DNA from: RGIG1995 sp045126815 | Lineage (GTDB): Bacteria; Bacillota; Clostridia; Oscillospirales; CAG-272 | Length of the DNA: 33,801 nucleotides | Assembly: GCA_045126815.1 (NCBI GenBank) | Contig: JBGVPD010000005.1 | Coordinates: 1-33,801 of the forward strand | Direction: 5' to 3' | Part shown: piece after piece, positions 15,940 through 24,165 of the stretch | How the letters are laid out: each line of letters opens with the position of its first letter | How positions within the stretch are numbered: the first letter of the stretch is position 1 | Notes under the pieces: model-generated | Told to the model about the DNA's origin: nothing | The model's input: the letters and a program-made list of their open reading frames with translations, nothing else | Databases searched by the model: none | Position numbers and translations under genes: made by a program

Positions 15940-15963
15940 AATATTAACAACTAAAACAAAAAG

Positions 15964-16000
15964 CCACCCGCAAACACACAAAAAATGTGTTTGCGGGTGG
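15964..16000. terminator. Shared terminator between convergent lacZ and rodA
   Basis: CCACCCGCAAACACA (15964-15978) and TGTGTTTGCGGGTGG (15986-16000) form a perfect 15-bp stem. The better U-tract (GCTTTTTGTTTT) is on the minus strand, so it chiefly ends proS-rodA, but it also lies just after lacZ. Confidence 0.9.
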
Positions 16001-16022
16001 TATTGTTATATTATAAAATTAA

Positions 16023-17150
16023 TTATGTAGGCTCTCTTTCAAAGAAATATTTGCTTCTGTAACGGTTTACGCTTAATATTACCCCTAAAGAAAAATACAA
16101 ACTGAGAATCGACGAACCGCCATAACTGACAAAGGGAAGTGTAATTCCTATAATGGGTAAGACTCCCAGCGACATACCGATGTTTTCGACCGTTTGGGCG
16201 ATTATCATAGCGATAACGCCGGAACATATAGTAGATCCGATATCTTTACGTGCGACAAACGCAGTTTTTGTTATTTTTATTATAAGTAATGTGAGCATCA
16301 ATATGAGGAACAGAACGCCTAATATACCCAATTCTTCGGCAATAACAGAAAAGATCATATCTGTATGGTTGTAGGGAATAGTGTTGGAAACGGTGGATTG
16401 CATATATCCCTTGCCTAATACTGATCCTGAAGCAATAGCGTCTTTTGAGAGTATCTGTTGGAAACCGTAGCCTAACGGATCACTTTCGGGGTTGAAGCCT
16501 ACGAGTATTCGCATTTGTTGATAGGGTTTTAAGAATTTCCACAAATAAGGAGCCGCCAAAACTATTGCTGCAGATCCGCCGAGAAGGTACCATATACTTA
16601 AACCTTGAGTGAAGCACATGACCACCGATATAAAAATGAATACCAAAGCCGAGCCTAAGTCTCCCTGAAGCATTACGAGTCCGATTATAACACCTGCATG
16701 GAGCATAAGTAACATAACGTTTTTTATATTATTTATTTTTCCTTTTACCGAGTCGAGATGTTTTGAAAAGGTTATGATGAATATTATTTTCGCAATTTCC
16801 GACGGCTGAATATTGAGAGCCAGACCTTTAAGTTGTATCCAGCTCTGGTTACCCTCTCCTACTCCGATAAACAAAGTCAGAATAAGTATCGTCAGAGAAG
16901 TGAGGTAAAGTACAATACATAGCTTCACGTTAAGAAAAATCTCGTAGTTTACGAAAGAAAGTATGAACATAAAACAAATACCGAGAAAAACTGCGAAAGA
17001 TTGCTTGGTAACGTAGGAGGTGTCTCCCCCTTTCGTTGCACTCGCAACCATCAAAACTCCGAACACCGACAATACTATTGCGAGTATCGCAATAGTATAA
17101 TCAGTTGGTGTTTTTTGAGTTTTGCCGAAGTTTTTTCGGTATTTAAACAT
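16023..17150 (-). CDS. rodA: RodA/FtsW-family SEDS peptidoglycan polymerase
   Basis: SEDS proteins are membrane glycosyltransferases that polymerise lipid II, paired with a class B PBP. The 375-residue product has about ten hydrophobic segments. It shows the family signatures GxxxxSWIQL-like (GNQSWIQLKGLALNIQPSE), LQGDLGSA, and NHTDMIFSVIAEELG, whose Asp is the essential acid in characterised RodA. It ends with LPFVSYGGSS. RodA is favoured over FtsW/SpoVE by length and overall pattern, but this is a judgement by eye. The ribosome site is AAAGGAAT. It starts 24 bases after proS and ends at the shared terminator. No partner PBP or mreBCD gene is in the window. Confidence 0.9.
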   Translation of the reverse strand: MFKYRKNFGKTQKTPTDYTIAILAIVLSVFGVLMVASATKGGDTSYVTKQSFAVFLGICFMFILSFVNYEIFLNVKLCIVLYLTSLTILILTLFIGVGEGNQSWIQLKGLALNIQPSEIAKIIFIITFSKHLDSVKGKINNIKNVMLLMLHAGVIIGLVMLQGDLGSALVFIFISVVMCFTQGLSIWYLLGGSAAIVLAAPYLWKFLKPYQQMRILVGFNPESDPLGYGFQQILSKDAIASGSVLGKGYMQSTVSNTIPYNHTDMIFSVIAEELGILGVLFLILMLTLLIIKITKTAFVARKDIGSTICSGVIAMIIAQTVENIGMSLGVLPIIGITLPFVSYGGSSILSLYFSLGVILSVNRYRSKYFFEREPT

Positions 17151-17174
17151 AGCTTATTCCTTTAATTAAAACTA

Positions 17175-18614
17175 TTAATATGCTTTGCCCCAGTAAACCA
17201 TGTGTTTTGCTTTCTTACCGCAGCAAACGCAGGTATCGCTGAAGTGTTCTTGTTCGGACGGTATACATCTTGAGCCAACGCCTGTTAACTCTTTAACCTT
17301 GTCTTCGCACTCTTCGTCTCCGCACCACATAGCTTTTACGAAACCGTCGCCGTTTTCTGCAAGACGAGCGTTGATTTCGTCGATCGTCTTACATTCGTAT
17401 GTGTGTTTTTCGCGGTTTTCAAGAGCTTTTTGGAACATACCGTCACGAACGAGACGAAGCTTTTCTTCGATTTCTTGTTCGAGGTTATCGAGAGATACGA
17501 TGTATTTCTGTCTGTCGTGTCTTGTGACGAGTACGCACTGATTGTTTTCGATATCGCGAGGACCGATCTCAAGTCTTACGGGAACACCCTTCATTTCGTA
17601 TTCGGAGAACTTCCATCCGGCAGAGTTATCGGTATCGTCAAGCTTAACTCTGAACTGTTTTGAGAGTCTGTCACGGAGTTCGGCTGATTTTTCAAGAACG
17701 CCTTCCTTGTGCTGAGCTATCGGGATAATAACAGTCTGAATAGGTGCAACTGCAGGGGGGAGAACAAGTCCGTTGTCATCGCCGTGTGTCATGATTATAG
17801 CGCCGATAAGTCTTGTAGTTACGCCCCATGAAGTCTGGTGAGGATGTACCTTTTTGTTTTCTTTATCTGTATAGGTGATGTCAAAAGCTTTTGCAAAACC
17901 GTCGCCGAAATAGTGAGACGTACCTGCCTGAAGAGCTTTTCCGTCGTGCATCAAAGCTTCAATGGCATAGGTGGAAACGGCACCTGCAAATTTATCGCTT
18001 TCTGTTTTCTTACCCTTAACAACGGGCATAGCAAGATATTCTTCACAGAACTTTGCATAAACGTTAAGCATCTGTTCTGTTTCAACTATTGCTTCTTCTG
18101 CCGTTGCGTGAATGGTATGTCCTTCCTGCCACAAAAATTCTCTTGAACGGAGGAAAGGACGGGTTGTTTTTTCCCATCTTACAACGCTTACCCACTGGTT
18201 ATAAAGCTTGGGAAGATCTCTGTATGAATGGATGATATTTGCATAATGTTCGCAGAAAAGAGTTTCTGACGTAGGACGTACGCAAAGTCTTTCTTCGAGC
18301 TGTTCTTTTCCGCCGTGAGTAACCCATGCAACTTCGGGAGCAAAGCCTTCAACGTGGTCTTTTTCTTTGTTGAGCAAACTTTCGGGAATGAACATAGGCA
18401 TACATACGTTTTCGTGACCGAGTTCTTTGAACATAGTATCAAGAATTTTCTGCATATGTTCCCATATAGCATAGCCGTAGGGTCTAATAACCATACAACC
18501 TTTTACGCTTGTGTATTCAATAAGTTCCGCCTTTTTACAGATGTCAGTGTACCACTGGGCGAAATCAACGTCCATAGAGGTTATATCCTCTACCAATTTC
18601 TTGTCTTTAGCCAT
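17175..18614 (-). CDS. proS: Prolyl-tRNA synthetase, short archaeal/eukaryal-like type
   Basis: This class II synthetase charges tRNA-Pro. The 479-residue product lacks the editing (INS) insertion of the long bacterial enzyme. It contains RPTSETLFCEHYANIIHSYRDLP and the motif 2 region RWEKTTRPFLRSREFLWQEGHTIHAT. After GTSHYFGDGFAKAFDI come the SWGVTTRLIGAIIMTHGDDNGLVLPP motif 3 segment and the anticodon-binding domain. A C-terminal extension carries Cys residues (WCGDEECEDKV, DTCVCCGKKAKH) and ends WGKAY, the zinc-binding tail of this subtype. Such enzymes are common in Clostridia and Mycoplasma, so this need not be recent transfer. It is the first gene of proS-rodA, with AAGGGG upstream and a TTGCAT/TATAAT promoter. 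I see no T-box in the 175-base upstream gap. Confidence 0.97.
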   Translation of the reverse strand: MAKDKKLVEDITSMDVDFAQWYTDICKKAELIEYTSVKGCMVIRPYGYAIWEHMQKILDTMFKELGHENVCMPMFIPESLLNKEKDHVEGFAPEVAWVTHGGKEQLEERLCVRPTSETLFCEHYANIIHSYRDLPKLYNQWVSVVRWEKTTRPFLRSREFLWQEGHTIHATAEEAIVETEQMLNVYAKFCEEYLAMPVVKGKKTESDKFAGAVSTYAIEALMHDGKALQAGTSHYFGDGFAKAFDITYTDKENKKVHPHQTSWGVTTRLIGAIIMTHGDDNGLVLPPAVAPIQTVIIPIAQHKEGVLEKSAELRDRLSKQFRVKLDDTDNSAGWKFSEYEMKGVPVRLEIGPRDIENNQCVLVTRHDRQKYIVSLDNLEQEIEEKLRLVRDGMFQKALENREKHTYECKTIDEINARLAENGDGFVKAMWCGDEECEDKVKELTGVGSRCIPSEQEHFSDTCVCCGKKAKHMVYWGKAY

Positions 18615-18636
18615 TTATAAAAACCCCTTAAATGAA

Positions 18637-18665
18637 ATTATAATTCTATCCTTATTATTATGCAA
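18637..18665 (-). promoter_or_regulatory. SigA-type promoter for proS-rodA
   Basis: On the minus strand TTGCAT (18665 to 18660), 17 bases, TATAAT (18642 to 18637). The leader is only about 15 to 20 bases, too short for a T-box. Confidence 0.8.
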
Positions 18666-18705
18666 TAAATAAAGTCAAATGTCAAGTGTGTTTGGGGTTG
18701 TTCGG

Positions 18706-18734
18706 TTGACTTTTCTTTTTTTGTGTGATAAAAT
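18706..18734 (+). promoter_or_regulatory. SigA-type promoter for the SGNH hydrolase
   Basis: TTGACT (18706-18711), 17 bases, TAAAAT (18729-18734). Confidence 0.8.
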
Positions 18735-18789
18735 TTAATAGGGAAATGCGGTTAAAAATTTACAGAAAACGTTAAAGAGGCGATGAAAA

Positions 18790-19881
18790 ATGGATAAGAC
18801 GAAAAAACTTGAAGATGATATTGCAAAAATAGATAAAAATCTTGAGGTAAAAACAAATCTTGAAGAAAAAGATATTGTTTTTTATGACGTAAAGAAACCG
18901 CCTTTTGACTTATACGGCTTATACAAGGGCGAGACAGACGTTTTCAAGCGTATGCCGGAAGAAGTTGCCGAAAAAGTAAGCAGTGGGGTTACGTCTCTCA
19001 ATTTTAATACGGCGGGAATAAGGGTAAGGTTTTCTACCGATTCCGATTACGTTGCAATAAAGTGTATAATGCCCAAGGTGACGAATTTTTCGCATATGCC
19101 GAAGACGGGAACTTCGGGGTTTGATATGTATGAGGTGAAAAACGGAACGTATACTTATAACAACACATTTGTCCCCCCGAAAGATATGGTTGACGGGTAT
19201 GAATCAATAACCTATTTAAAGGGTAAGGATATGCGATGTTTTGAGATAAATTTCCCCCTTTATAATCGTGTAGATGAGCTTTATATAGGTATTAGATCAG
19301 GTTCAAAAGTATCAAACGGAGAAAAATATACTTATGAAAAACCTATCTTATATTACGGCTCGTCGGTAACGCAGGGCGGGTGTGCATCAAGACCCGGTAA
19401 CAGCTATCAGTCAATAATATCACACGATATCAATGCCGATTACATCAATCTCGGTTTTTCGGGAAGCGCCAAGGGTGAGGACGCTATGGCAGATTATTTG
19501 GCATCGCTTGACGTGTCTCTCTTTGTGTGCGATTATGATTATAATGCGCCAACCTCTGAGTATCTGAGAAAGACACACTTGCCTTTATATAAAAAATACA
19601 GAGAGAAAAATCCGAATACGCCCATAATATTCGTGTCAGCATCAAAAAGTTATTACCAATACGAAGACTTGATAAAAAGAAAACAAGTTGTGTTTGATAC
19701 TTATATGTATGCCAAAGAAAATGGTGATAAAAACGTAAGTTTTATTGACGGTTACACAATGTTTGGCGGAAGATACCGTGATGTGTATACCGTTGACGGT
19801 TCACACCCTAATGATGCAGGTTTTTTGCGTATGGCGGATGTAATAGGCAGAGAGATTGAAATAATGCTTAGAAAAGACTAA
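18790..19881 (+). CDS. SGNH/GDSL-family hydrolase with N-terminal accessory domain
   Basis: This is a probable carbohydrate or acyl esterase. The 363-residue protein has an N-terminal beta-rich domain (about 25-180), of the kind that precedes GDSL_3-type lipases. The C-terminal SGNH domain has YYGSSVTQGG with likely nucleophile Ser192, and block II Gly in LGFSGSAKG. Asn252 lies in DYNAP (block III), and the Asp336-Gly-Ser-His339 dyad lies in VDGSHPNDAGF (block V). All four SGNH blocks are present. No signal peptide is seen; the charged N-terminus (MDKTKKLEDD) suggests a cytoplasmic enzyme deacylating imported sugars. The substrate is not known. AGAGG lies nine bases before ATG 18790. It is monocistronic, with its own promoter. 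Confidence 0.88.
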   Translation: MDKTKKLEDDIAKIDKNLEVKTNLEEKDIVFYDVKKPPFDLYGLYKGETDVFKRMPEEVAEKVSSGVTSLNFNTAGIRVRFSTDSDYVAIKCIMPKVTNFSHMPKTGTSGFDMYEVKNGTYTYNNTFVPPKDMVDGYESITYLKGKDMRCFEINFPLYNRVDELYIGIRSGSKVSNGEKYTYEKPILYYGSSVTQGGCASRPGNSYQSIISHDINADYINLGFSGSAKGEDAMADYLASLDVSLFVCDYDYNAPTSEYLRKTHLPLYKKYREKNPNTPIIFVSASKSYYQYEDLIKRKQVVFDTYMYAKENGDKNVSFIDGYTMFGGRYRDVYTVDGSHPNDAGFLRMADVIGREIEIMLRKD

Positions 19882-20200
19882 ATGTTTACACTTTTTTAAA
19901 AAATGCAGAGCGTTTTTTGTGATTGATCCAACCGAAAAAAAGGGTCGAAAAAGCAAATTTTTAACTAAATATGAATAAGTATAGAGTTGAAAATAGTGGG
20001 CTATTAGGTGTTTTTTGATTACCGGTGGGGGTTGTGTACAAAATAATGACTTTAAATTTGTTGAAAATTACGAAAATGTAAAAAAGTGATTGAAAAAAAA
20101 CAGAATTGATGATATAATACTGATGTTAAGAATATCGGTGGTGTCCGTGTGATTATGTGGGTATTGCCGAGTAAAAAATAAAAAAAGGAGAGTTTTTACT
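19882..20200 (+). other. AT-rich intergenic region holding the surface-protein promoter
   Basis: This 319-base gap has no ORF with a ribosome site. I see no convincing terminator after the SGNH gene. The promoter TTGAAA (20090-20095), 17 bases, TATAAT (20113-20118) drives the next gene with a leader of about 75 bases. The purine-rich AAAAAAGGAGAG ribosome site is at 20181-20192. Confidence 0.7.
20090..20118 (+). promoter_or_regulatory. SigA-type promoter for the anchored surface protein
   Basis: TTGAAA, 17-base spacer, perfect TATAAT. Together with the strong ribosome site and the biased codon use of the gene, it suggests high expression. Confidence 0.82.
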
Positions 20201-21709
20201 ATGAAAAACTTTGCAAAACTTTTAGTAGTTGCTCTTGCTGTTTCATTGATCGCAGGTATGTTTGCTTTCAGTGCATCTGCAGCTGCAACACAGCCCGGCA
20301 CAAACGCAAATGATCTCAAGCCCGGAAGCGATAAAGTAATCTTTATTCAGGACGCTCCCAGAGATCCCGAAACAAACATGTGCAAATGGGATGAACTTCC
20401 CGGTAACGGTTCAGGTACATCTCCCGAAAACCCCCTCAGACCCCTTGAACATGAGGATTATGATGCAACAGCTGAAGCTCCTATGTACGACGTAACAACA
20501 GCTTTCTATCAGGCAACAGAAATGCTTGCTGAAACAGGCGGTACAATCGTTATCACAGGTCCCGTTTACTTCGGTAGAAAAGAAGCTTACGGTAAGAGTG
20601 CAACACAGGCTGACACAAGAACAGCTAAGTTTGCTAACAACGTAATCAAGTTCACATCTGTATACAACAATGTTGACTACCGTGCAACAAACGGCGCTAA
20701 GATTTCTCTTGAAATGCCCGCACAGCTTTCTATCAACGGTTCTTCTATTTGGGAAAACATTGATATCGAAACAATCAGCATGGACCGTTCAATGAACTTC
20801 CATTTCTATGCAACAAAGATCGGTGAAGGCGTTAAGACATATCCTGCAGACGAACTCTTTGCAGAAGTTCCTGACTACTATGTAAGCCTTGCAGGTGGCC
20901 ACAGATATGCTAAGTCAACAGGTGAAAACCCCACAATGCTCGTTCAGTCAGGTACATACAACAAAGTACTTGCTCAGTGGGGCGGCGCAGTAGTTGACGC
21001 TAAAGAAATCACATCAAACATCACAATTGAAGGTACAACAGTAGTTAAGGGTATCCTTTGCGGTACTGTTCACCAGATGATTAACTATTCCGGTCACGTT
21101 AATATTACAATTAACGGCGGTACATTTGAAGGCGATATCAACGGTGTTGGACCTACAGGTTTTGCAAACGCTGACGGTGTTGTAACATTCAAGATCAATG
21201 GCGGTAACTTCGGTAACGCATACGGAATCAACGCTGCTGACATCACAAACAAGGGTAATGCTCCCGCAGCTACAATCGTTGACTTCTCAGGTTGGAAGGG
21301 CGAAGACGCTCAGCTCGCATACGCAGTAGCATTGGTTGCTGATGAAGCATCCGGTATCGACGCTAAGTTTGTTAAGCTTCCCGCAGGCAAGACTGTTGAA
21401 GAATTGGCTCAGTGGGCTGCAGAAAACCCCTACGAAGCTCCTGAAACACTTCCTCCTGTAGATGATACAACAGAAGCTCCCGTAGATGATACAACAGTTC
21501 CCGGCGCTGATGATACAACAAAGGCTCCTGAAGCTGAAAACACAACAAAGGCTCCCACAGCTACAAATGCTCCCGAGCAGACAACAGCTCCCGCTACTGA
21601 CGATGCTGGCAACGAAGCAGGTTTCCCCTGGATCATCGTTGTAATTGCAGCAGTTGTAGTAGTTGCAGTTGTAGTAGTTGTTGTAGTTATGAAGAAGAAA
21701 AAGGCATAA
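20201..21709 (+). CDS. Membrane-anchored beta-helix-like surface protein
   Basis: The 502-residue protein has a classical signal peptide (about 1-27, ending FSASA). A globular region (about 30-410) is followed by a Thr/Pro/Asp-rich stalk with three DDTT repeats (about 420-475). A C-terminal hydrophobic span ends in KKKKA (about 477-502), so it is anchored by a membrane helix with no LPxTG sorting signal. The globular part resembles a right-handed parallel beta-helix: TGGTIVITGPVYFG at the start and rungs such as HVNITINGGTFEGDI and VVTFKINGGNFG. The same layout, including LCGTVHQM matching LYGGIHNN, recurs in the giant protein at 30544, so the two are probably paralogues. Codon use is strongly biased (Thr ACA, Pro CCC), as in pckG. 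I do not recognise a named family; a structural or carbohydrate-binding surface role is inference. Confidence 0.85.
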   Translation: MKNFAKLLVVALAVSLIAGMFAFSASAAATQPGTNANDLKPGSDKVIFIQDAPRDPETNMCKWDELPGNGSGTSPENPLRPLEHEDYDATAEAPMYDVTTAFYQATEMLAETGGTIVITGPVYFGRKEAYGKSATQADTRTAKFANNVIKFTSVYNNVDYRATNGAKISLEMPAQLSINGSSIWENIDIETISMDRSMNFHFYATKIGEGVKTYPADELFAEVPDYYVSLAGGHRYAKSTGENPTMLVQSGTYNKVLAQWGGAVVDAKEITSNITIEGTTVVKGILCGTVHQMINYSGHVNITINGGTFEGDINGVGPTGFANADGVVTFKINGGNFGNAYGINAADITNKGNAPAATIVDFSGWKGEDAQLAYAVALVADEASGIDAKFVKLPAGKTVEELAQWAAENPYEAPETLPPVDDTTEAPVDDTTVPGADDTTKAPEAENTTKAPTATNAPEQTTAPATDDAGNEAGFPWIIVVIAAVVVVAVVVVVVVMKKKKA

Positions 21710-21740
21710 TTGATAACTAAACAAATATGACTTAAATATA

Positions 21741-21770
21741 AAAAGCTCTCTGGTTTTCAGAGAGCTTTTT
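21741..21770. terminator. Bidirectional terminator between surface protein and queH
   Basis: AAAAGCTCTCTG (21741-21752) and CAGAGAGCTTTT (21758-21769) pair perfectly around GTTTT. The flanking A and T tracts allow use from both sides by these convergent genes. Confidence 0.92.
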
Positions 21771-21791
21771 TATGCTGTTTTTTAGTTTGAG

Positions 21792-22403
21792 TTATTTTTT
21801 TGAGTAAATGCAACCGCAGTAATTTTGGCGATAGAGACTGTATTGGTTTGATAATTCTATAGATCTTTTATAACCGTTTTTCTTTTTGAAATCGGAGAAA
21901 AGCCATTTTACATTAGTATCTTTTGAAAGGTTCATGCCTATTTCGTTTATCCAATCTGCGTTTTTATGGGGGCTTATGGATAGTGTAGTTGAAAAATAGT
22001 CAAATCCCTCTTTTTCTGCCATATTTAATGTTTCGGAAAGACGAAGATTATAGCAGTCAAAGCATCTTGTACTTCTTTCGGGCAAATCTTCCTTGCCTTT
22101 TGCGATATCTTCAAAAGGGTCAGGAGAGTATGGCGGTATTATTATTTCAACTTTATTATTTAGCGGTAGTTCTTTTACCAGCCTTTGTAACTCGTTTGCT
22201 CTGAAACTGTATTCTTCGGCAGGAGAGATGTTCGGATTAAAAAAGAAAATAGTTATATCAAAGTACTCGTTAAGATATTCTAATACATAACTTGAACAGG
22301 GAGCGCAACAAGCGTGGAGTAACAATCTAGGACGTACGTGCATGGCTTTAACTTTTTCTATTTCTGTATCGAGGAGAGCTTGATAATTTATTTTTTGAGG
22401 CAT
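21792..22403 (-). CDS. queH: Epoxyqueuosine reductase QueH (DUF208)
   Basis: QueH is the non-orthologous replacement of QueG and reduces epoxyqueuosine to queuosine in tRNA, the last step of the pathway. The 203-residue protein has the family's cysteine motifs: HACCAPCSSY, RCFDCYNLR, and the C-terminal QNYCGCIYS. The FDYFSTTLSISPHKN stretch also matches. These Cys residues bind an iron-sulfur cluster and a second metal in characterised QueH. The open frame extends to 22499, but the extra 32 residues are AT-rich and hydrophobic. AAGGCGGTG lies nine bases before ATG 22403, so that start is chosen. No other queuosine gene and no preQ1 riboswitch is visible, so the cell may salvage queuine or encode the rest elsewhere. 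Confidence 0.95.
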   Translation of the reverse strand: MPQKINYQALLDTEIEKVKAMHVRPRLLLHACCAPCSSYVLEYLNEYFDITIFFFNPNISPAEEYSFRANELQRLVKELPLNNKVEIIIPPYSPDPFEDIAKGKEDLPERSTRCFDCYNLRLSETLNMAEKEGFDYFSTTLSISPHKNADWINEIGMNLSKDTNVKWLFSDFKKKNGYKRSIELSNQYSLYRQNYCGCIYSKK

Positions 22404-22483
22404 CTTTAAATTCACCGCCTTTTTGTCTTTATAAAAAATATATGAAAATAAAGTAAAGAATGTTAGAAAAAAACAATAGTTCG

Positions 22484-22512
22484 TTGACAACTGAAACATA
22501 TTATGTTAAAAT
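22484..22512 (+). promoter_or_regulatory. SigA-type promoter for the YgjV-family gene
   Basis: TTGACA (22484-22489), 17 bases, TAAAAT (22507-22512). The complement of the same -35 region reads TTGTCA and could serve queH with a weak -10 (TCTAAC, 22467 to 22462, spacing 17). Confidence 0.8.
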
Positions 22513-22547
22513 ATGTAATAACTATGGATTTTTGTCGGGGTTAGTGT

Positions 22548-23096
22548 ATGGAAGCTCTTTTTGAAGTGTTTAATATTAACGGTTCATACGATATTATAGC
22601 ACAGTTTATAGGTTTTTTGGGGCTTTTGGCATCAATGACCGCGTACCAGATGAAAACCCAAAAAAGAATAGTTATGATACAGATAATCAGTTGTTCTTTT
22701 TTTACGGCGCACTTTTTGATGCTGCACGCATATACCGGAGCCTTGATGAACTTTATAGCTGCAGTAAGATCGGTAGTGTTTGCAAATAAAGATAAAAAGT
22801 GGGCAAAAAGCAATTGGTGGATCGTGTTTTTCTCGCTTGTATGCGTTTTAGCCGTATCGTTAAGTTGGGAAGGGTATCTCAGCCTACTACCAATGTTGGG
22901 AATGGTTTTGACGACTGTATCGTGGGGAATAGAAAATGCGAGACTTGTCAGATTGATATCTCTGCCCAGCTCGCCTTTGTGGATAATATATAATTTCGTA
23001 TCGGGTTCTACGGCAGGAGTTCTGACCGAGCTGTTTGTAATGACTTCAATTATAACAGCGATGATACGTTTGGATTTGCCTAAAAAGAAAAAATAG
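22548..23096 (+). CDS. YgjV-family inner-membrane protein
   Basis: The 182-residue protein has about six hydrophobic segments and matches the Imp-YgjV family: QFIGFLGLLASMTAYQMKTQKRI near the start, then FTAHFLMLHAYTGALMNFIAAVRS, and a conserved Trp/Asn-containing C-terminal half with SSPLWIIYNFVSGSTAGVLTE. The Q-K-x-R turn after helix 1 and the PLWIIYN motif are what I relied on. The function of this family is not established; it is distantly like small SWEET/PQ-loop-type membrane proteins in size. The ribosome site is weak (GGGG about 11 bases upstream). It is transcribed divergently from queH and converges on the tRNA gene 10 bases after its stop, with no terminator visible. Confidence 0.85.
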   Translation: MEALFEVFNINGSYDIIAQFIGFLGLLASMTAYQMKTQKRIVMIQIISCSFFTAHFLMLHAYTGALMNFIAAVRSVVFANKDKKWAKSNWWIVFFSLVCVLAVSLSWEGYLSLLPMLGMVLTTVSWGIENARLVRLISLPSSPLWIIYNFVSGSTAGVLTELFVMTSIITAMIRLDLPKKKK

Positions 23097-23105
23097 GCAA
23101 AAAAA

Positions 23106-23180
23106 TGGAGCCGATGGTGGGGATTGAACCCACGACCTGCTGATTACGAATCAGCTGCACTACCACTGTGCTACATCGGC
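23106..23180 (-). tRNA. tRNA-Thr (anticodon CGT), CCA encoded
   Basis: On the minus strand the acceptor stem is GCCGATG with CATCGGC. The D-arm is AGCACAGTGGTAGTGC. The anticodon arm is GCTGA, TTCGTAA, TCAGC, giving anticodon CGT (reads ACG). The T-arm contains GGGTTCAATCCC, followed by discriminator T and a genomic CCA. The gene overlaps nothing and has a perfect-consensus promoter just upstream. Confidence 0.96.
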
Positions 23181-23192
23181 AAGACATTTGGA

Positions 23193-23221
23193 ATTATATC
23201 ATACTGTAAATGCTTTGTCAA
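23193..23221 (-). promoter_or_regulatory. Perfect consensus promoter for tRNA-Thr
   Basis: On the minus strand TTGACA (23221 to 23216), 17 bases, TATAAT (23198 to 23193), about 12 bases before the tRNA 5' end. Its -35 lies against the ribosome site of rsmA on the other strand. Confidence 0.93.
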
Positions 23222-23233
23222 GAGGAAAATACA

Positions 23234-24100
23234 ATGAGGCTTACAAATATCGGTACAGTTAAATCGCTGATGGAAAAGCACGGCATAAAATTCCAAAAAA
23301 AGTTTGGGCAAAACTTTTTGATAACAGAAGAAGTGCCTATGCGTATAGCTGCCGAATGCGGTGCTTCATCTGACGATTGTATACTTGAAATAGGTCCCGG
23401 AATAGGAACCTTGACAAGAGAATTATGTCAGGTAGGCAAAAAAGTAGTCGCAGTTGAAATTGATACAGGTCTTATTCCGGTTCTTGAGGAAACGTTGTCT
23501 GATTTTGATAACGTCGAAGTTATAAACTCCGACATTATGAAAACTGACATAGAAAAGCTGTTTTATGAAAAATTCGGTAATAGCAATGTTTACGTGTGCG
23601 CAAATTTACCATACTATATTACGACACCTATTCTTATGCTTTTGCTTGAAAGCAGATTGCCGTTTAAGAAAATGACCTTTATGGTTCAAAAAGAAGTAGC
23701 TGACAGACTTTGTTCAAACTCAAAAGAAGGAGATTACGGAGCTGTTACAGCATCGGTGAATTATTACGGAGAGGTTAAAAAGTTATTTAACGTGAGCGCA
23801 GGTAATTTTATGCCTGCACCTAAAGTTGACTCTGCCGTAATACAGATATCTTTATACGATGAACCGCCTGTGAAAGTGGTTGATGAAAAACTCTTTTTCA
23901 GGGTAATAAAGGCGGCGTTTGAACAGAGAAGAAAGACTTTGGTGAACGCTTTGTCGGGGAAAGTTGATATAAGCAAAGAGGAGATACAAGCGGCTTTGGA
24001 AGAAGCAGGGCTTGATCTAAATATCAGGGGAGAAAGACTTGATATAGGCGAATTTGCGAGGTTATCCGATATAATAAAGAGAAAACAAACGGAGAAATAA
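23234..24100 (+). CDS. rsmA: 16S rRNA dimethyladenosine transferase RsmA (KsgA)
   Basis: RsmA dimethylates two adjacent adenines near the 3' end of 16S rRNA using S-adenosylmethionine, a late small-subunit assembly step. The 288-residue protein has the family marks FGQNFLI, the SAM-binding LEIGPGIGTLT, the acidic end of strand 2 (VVAVEID) and the NLPYYITTPI catalytic motif. An FMPAPKVDSAV segment precedes the C-terminal helical domain. An in-frame ATG at 23210 lies upstream, but GAGGA is seven bases before ATG 23234 and the MRLTNIG start fits the family, so 23234 is used. I see no clear promoter on this strand, and the tRNA promoter runs the other way across the leader. pckG follows after 65 bases with no terminator. 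Confidence 0.96.
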   Translation: MRLTNIGTVKSLMEKHGIKFQKKFGQNFLITEEVPMRIAAECGASSDDCILEIGPGIGTLTRELCQVGKKVVAVEIDTGLIPVLEETLSDFDNVEVINSDIMKTDIEKLFYEKFGNSNVYVCANLPYYITTPILMLLLESRLPFKKMTFMVQKEVADRLCSNSKEGDYGAVTASVNYYGEVKKLFNVSAGNFMPAPKVDSAVIQISLYDEPPVKVVDEKLFFRVIKAAFEQRRKTLVNALSGKVDISKEEIQAALEEAGLDLNIRGERLDIGEFARLSDIIKRKQTEK

Positions 24101-24165
24101 AAATCTCTGTTTAAATAATAAAAAGAAAAAATAAAAATAAATAACAAAATTGGAGGCAAAACCAA

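Noticed and set aside
17175..18614. Recent lateral transfer of the archaeal/eukaryal-type proS
   Set aside because: This subtype is common in Clostridia, and base and codon use match the neighbours.
18615..18789. T-box riboswitch upstream of proS
   Set aside because: The promoter leaves a leader of under 25 bases. There is no T-box sequence, specifier loop or terminator hairpin in the gap.
18783..18797. Four-codon upstream ORF (ATG AAA AAT GGA TAA) overlapping the SGNH start
   Set aside because: The ribosome site AGAGG is only two bases from this ATG but nine from ATG 18790, so initiation there is unlikely.
22404..22547. preQ1 riboswitch upstream of queH
   Set aside because: No compact H-type pseudoknot with the conserved A-rich tail was seen; the leader is simply AT-rich.
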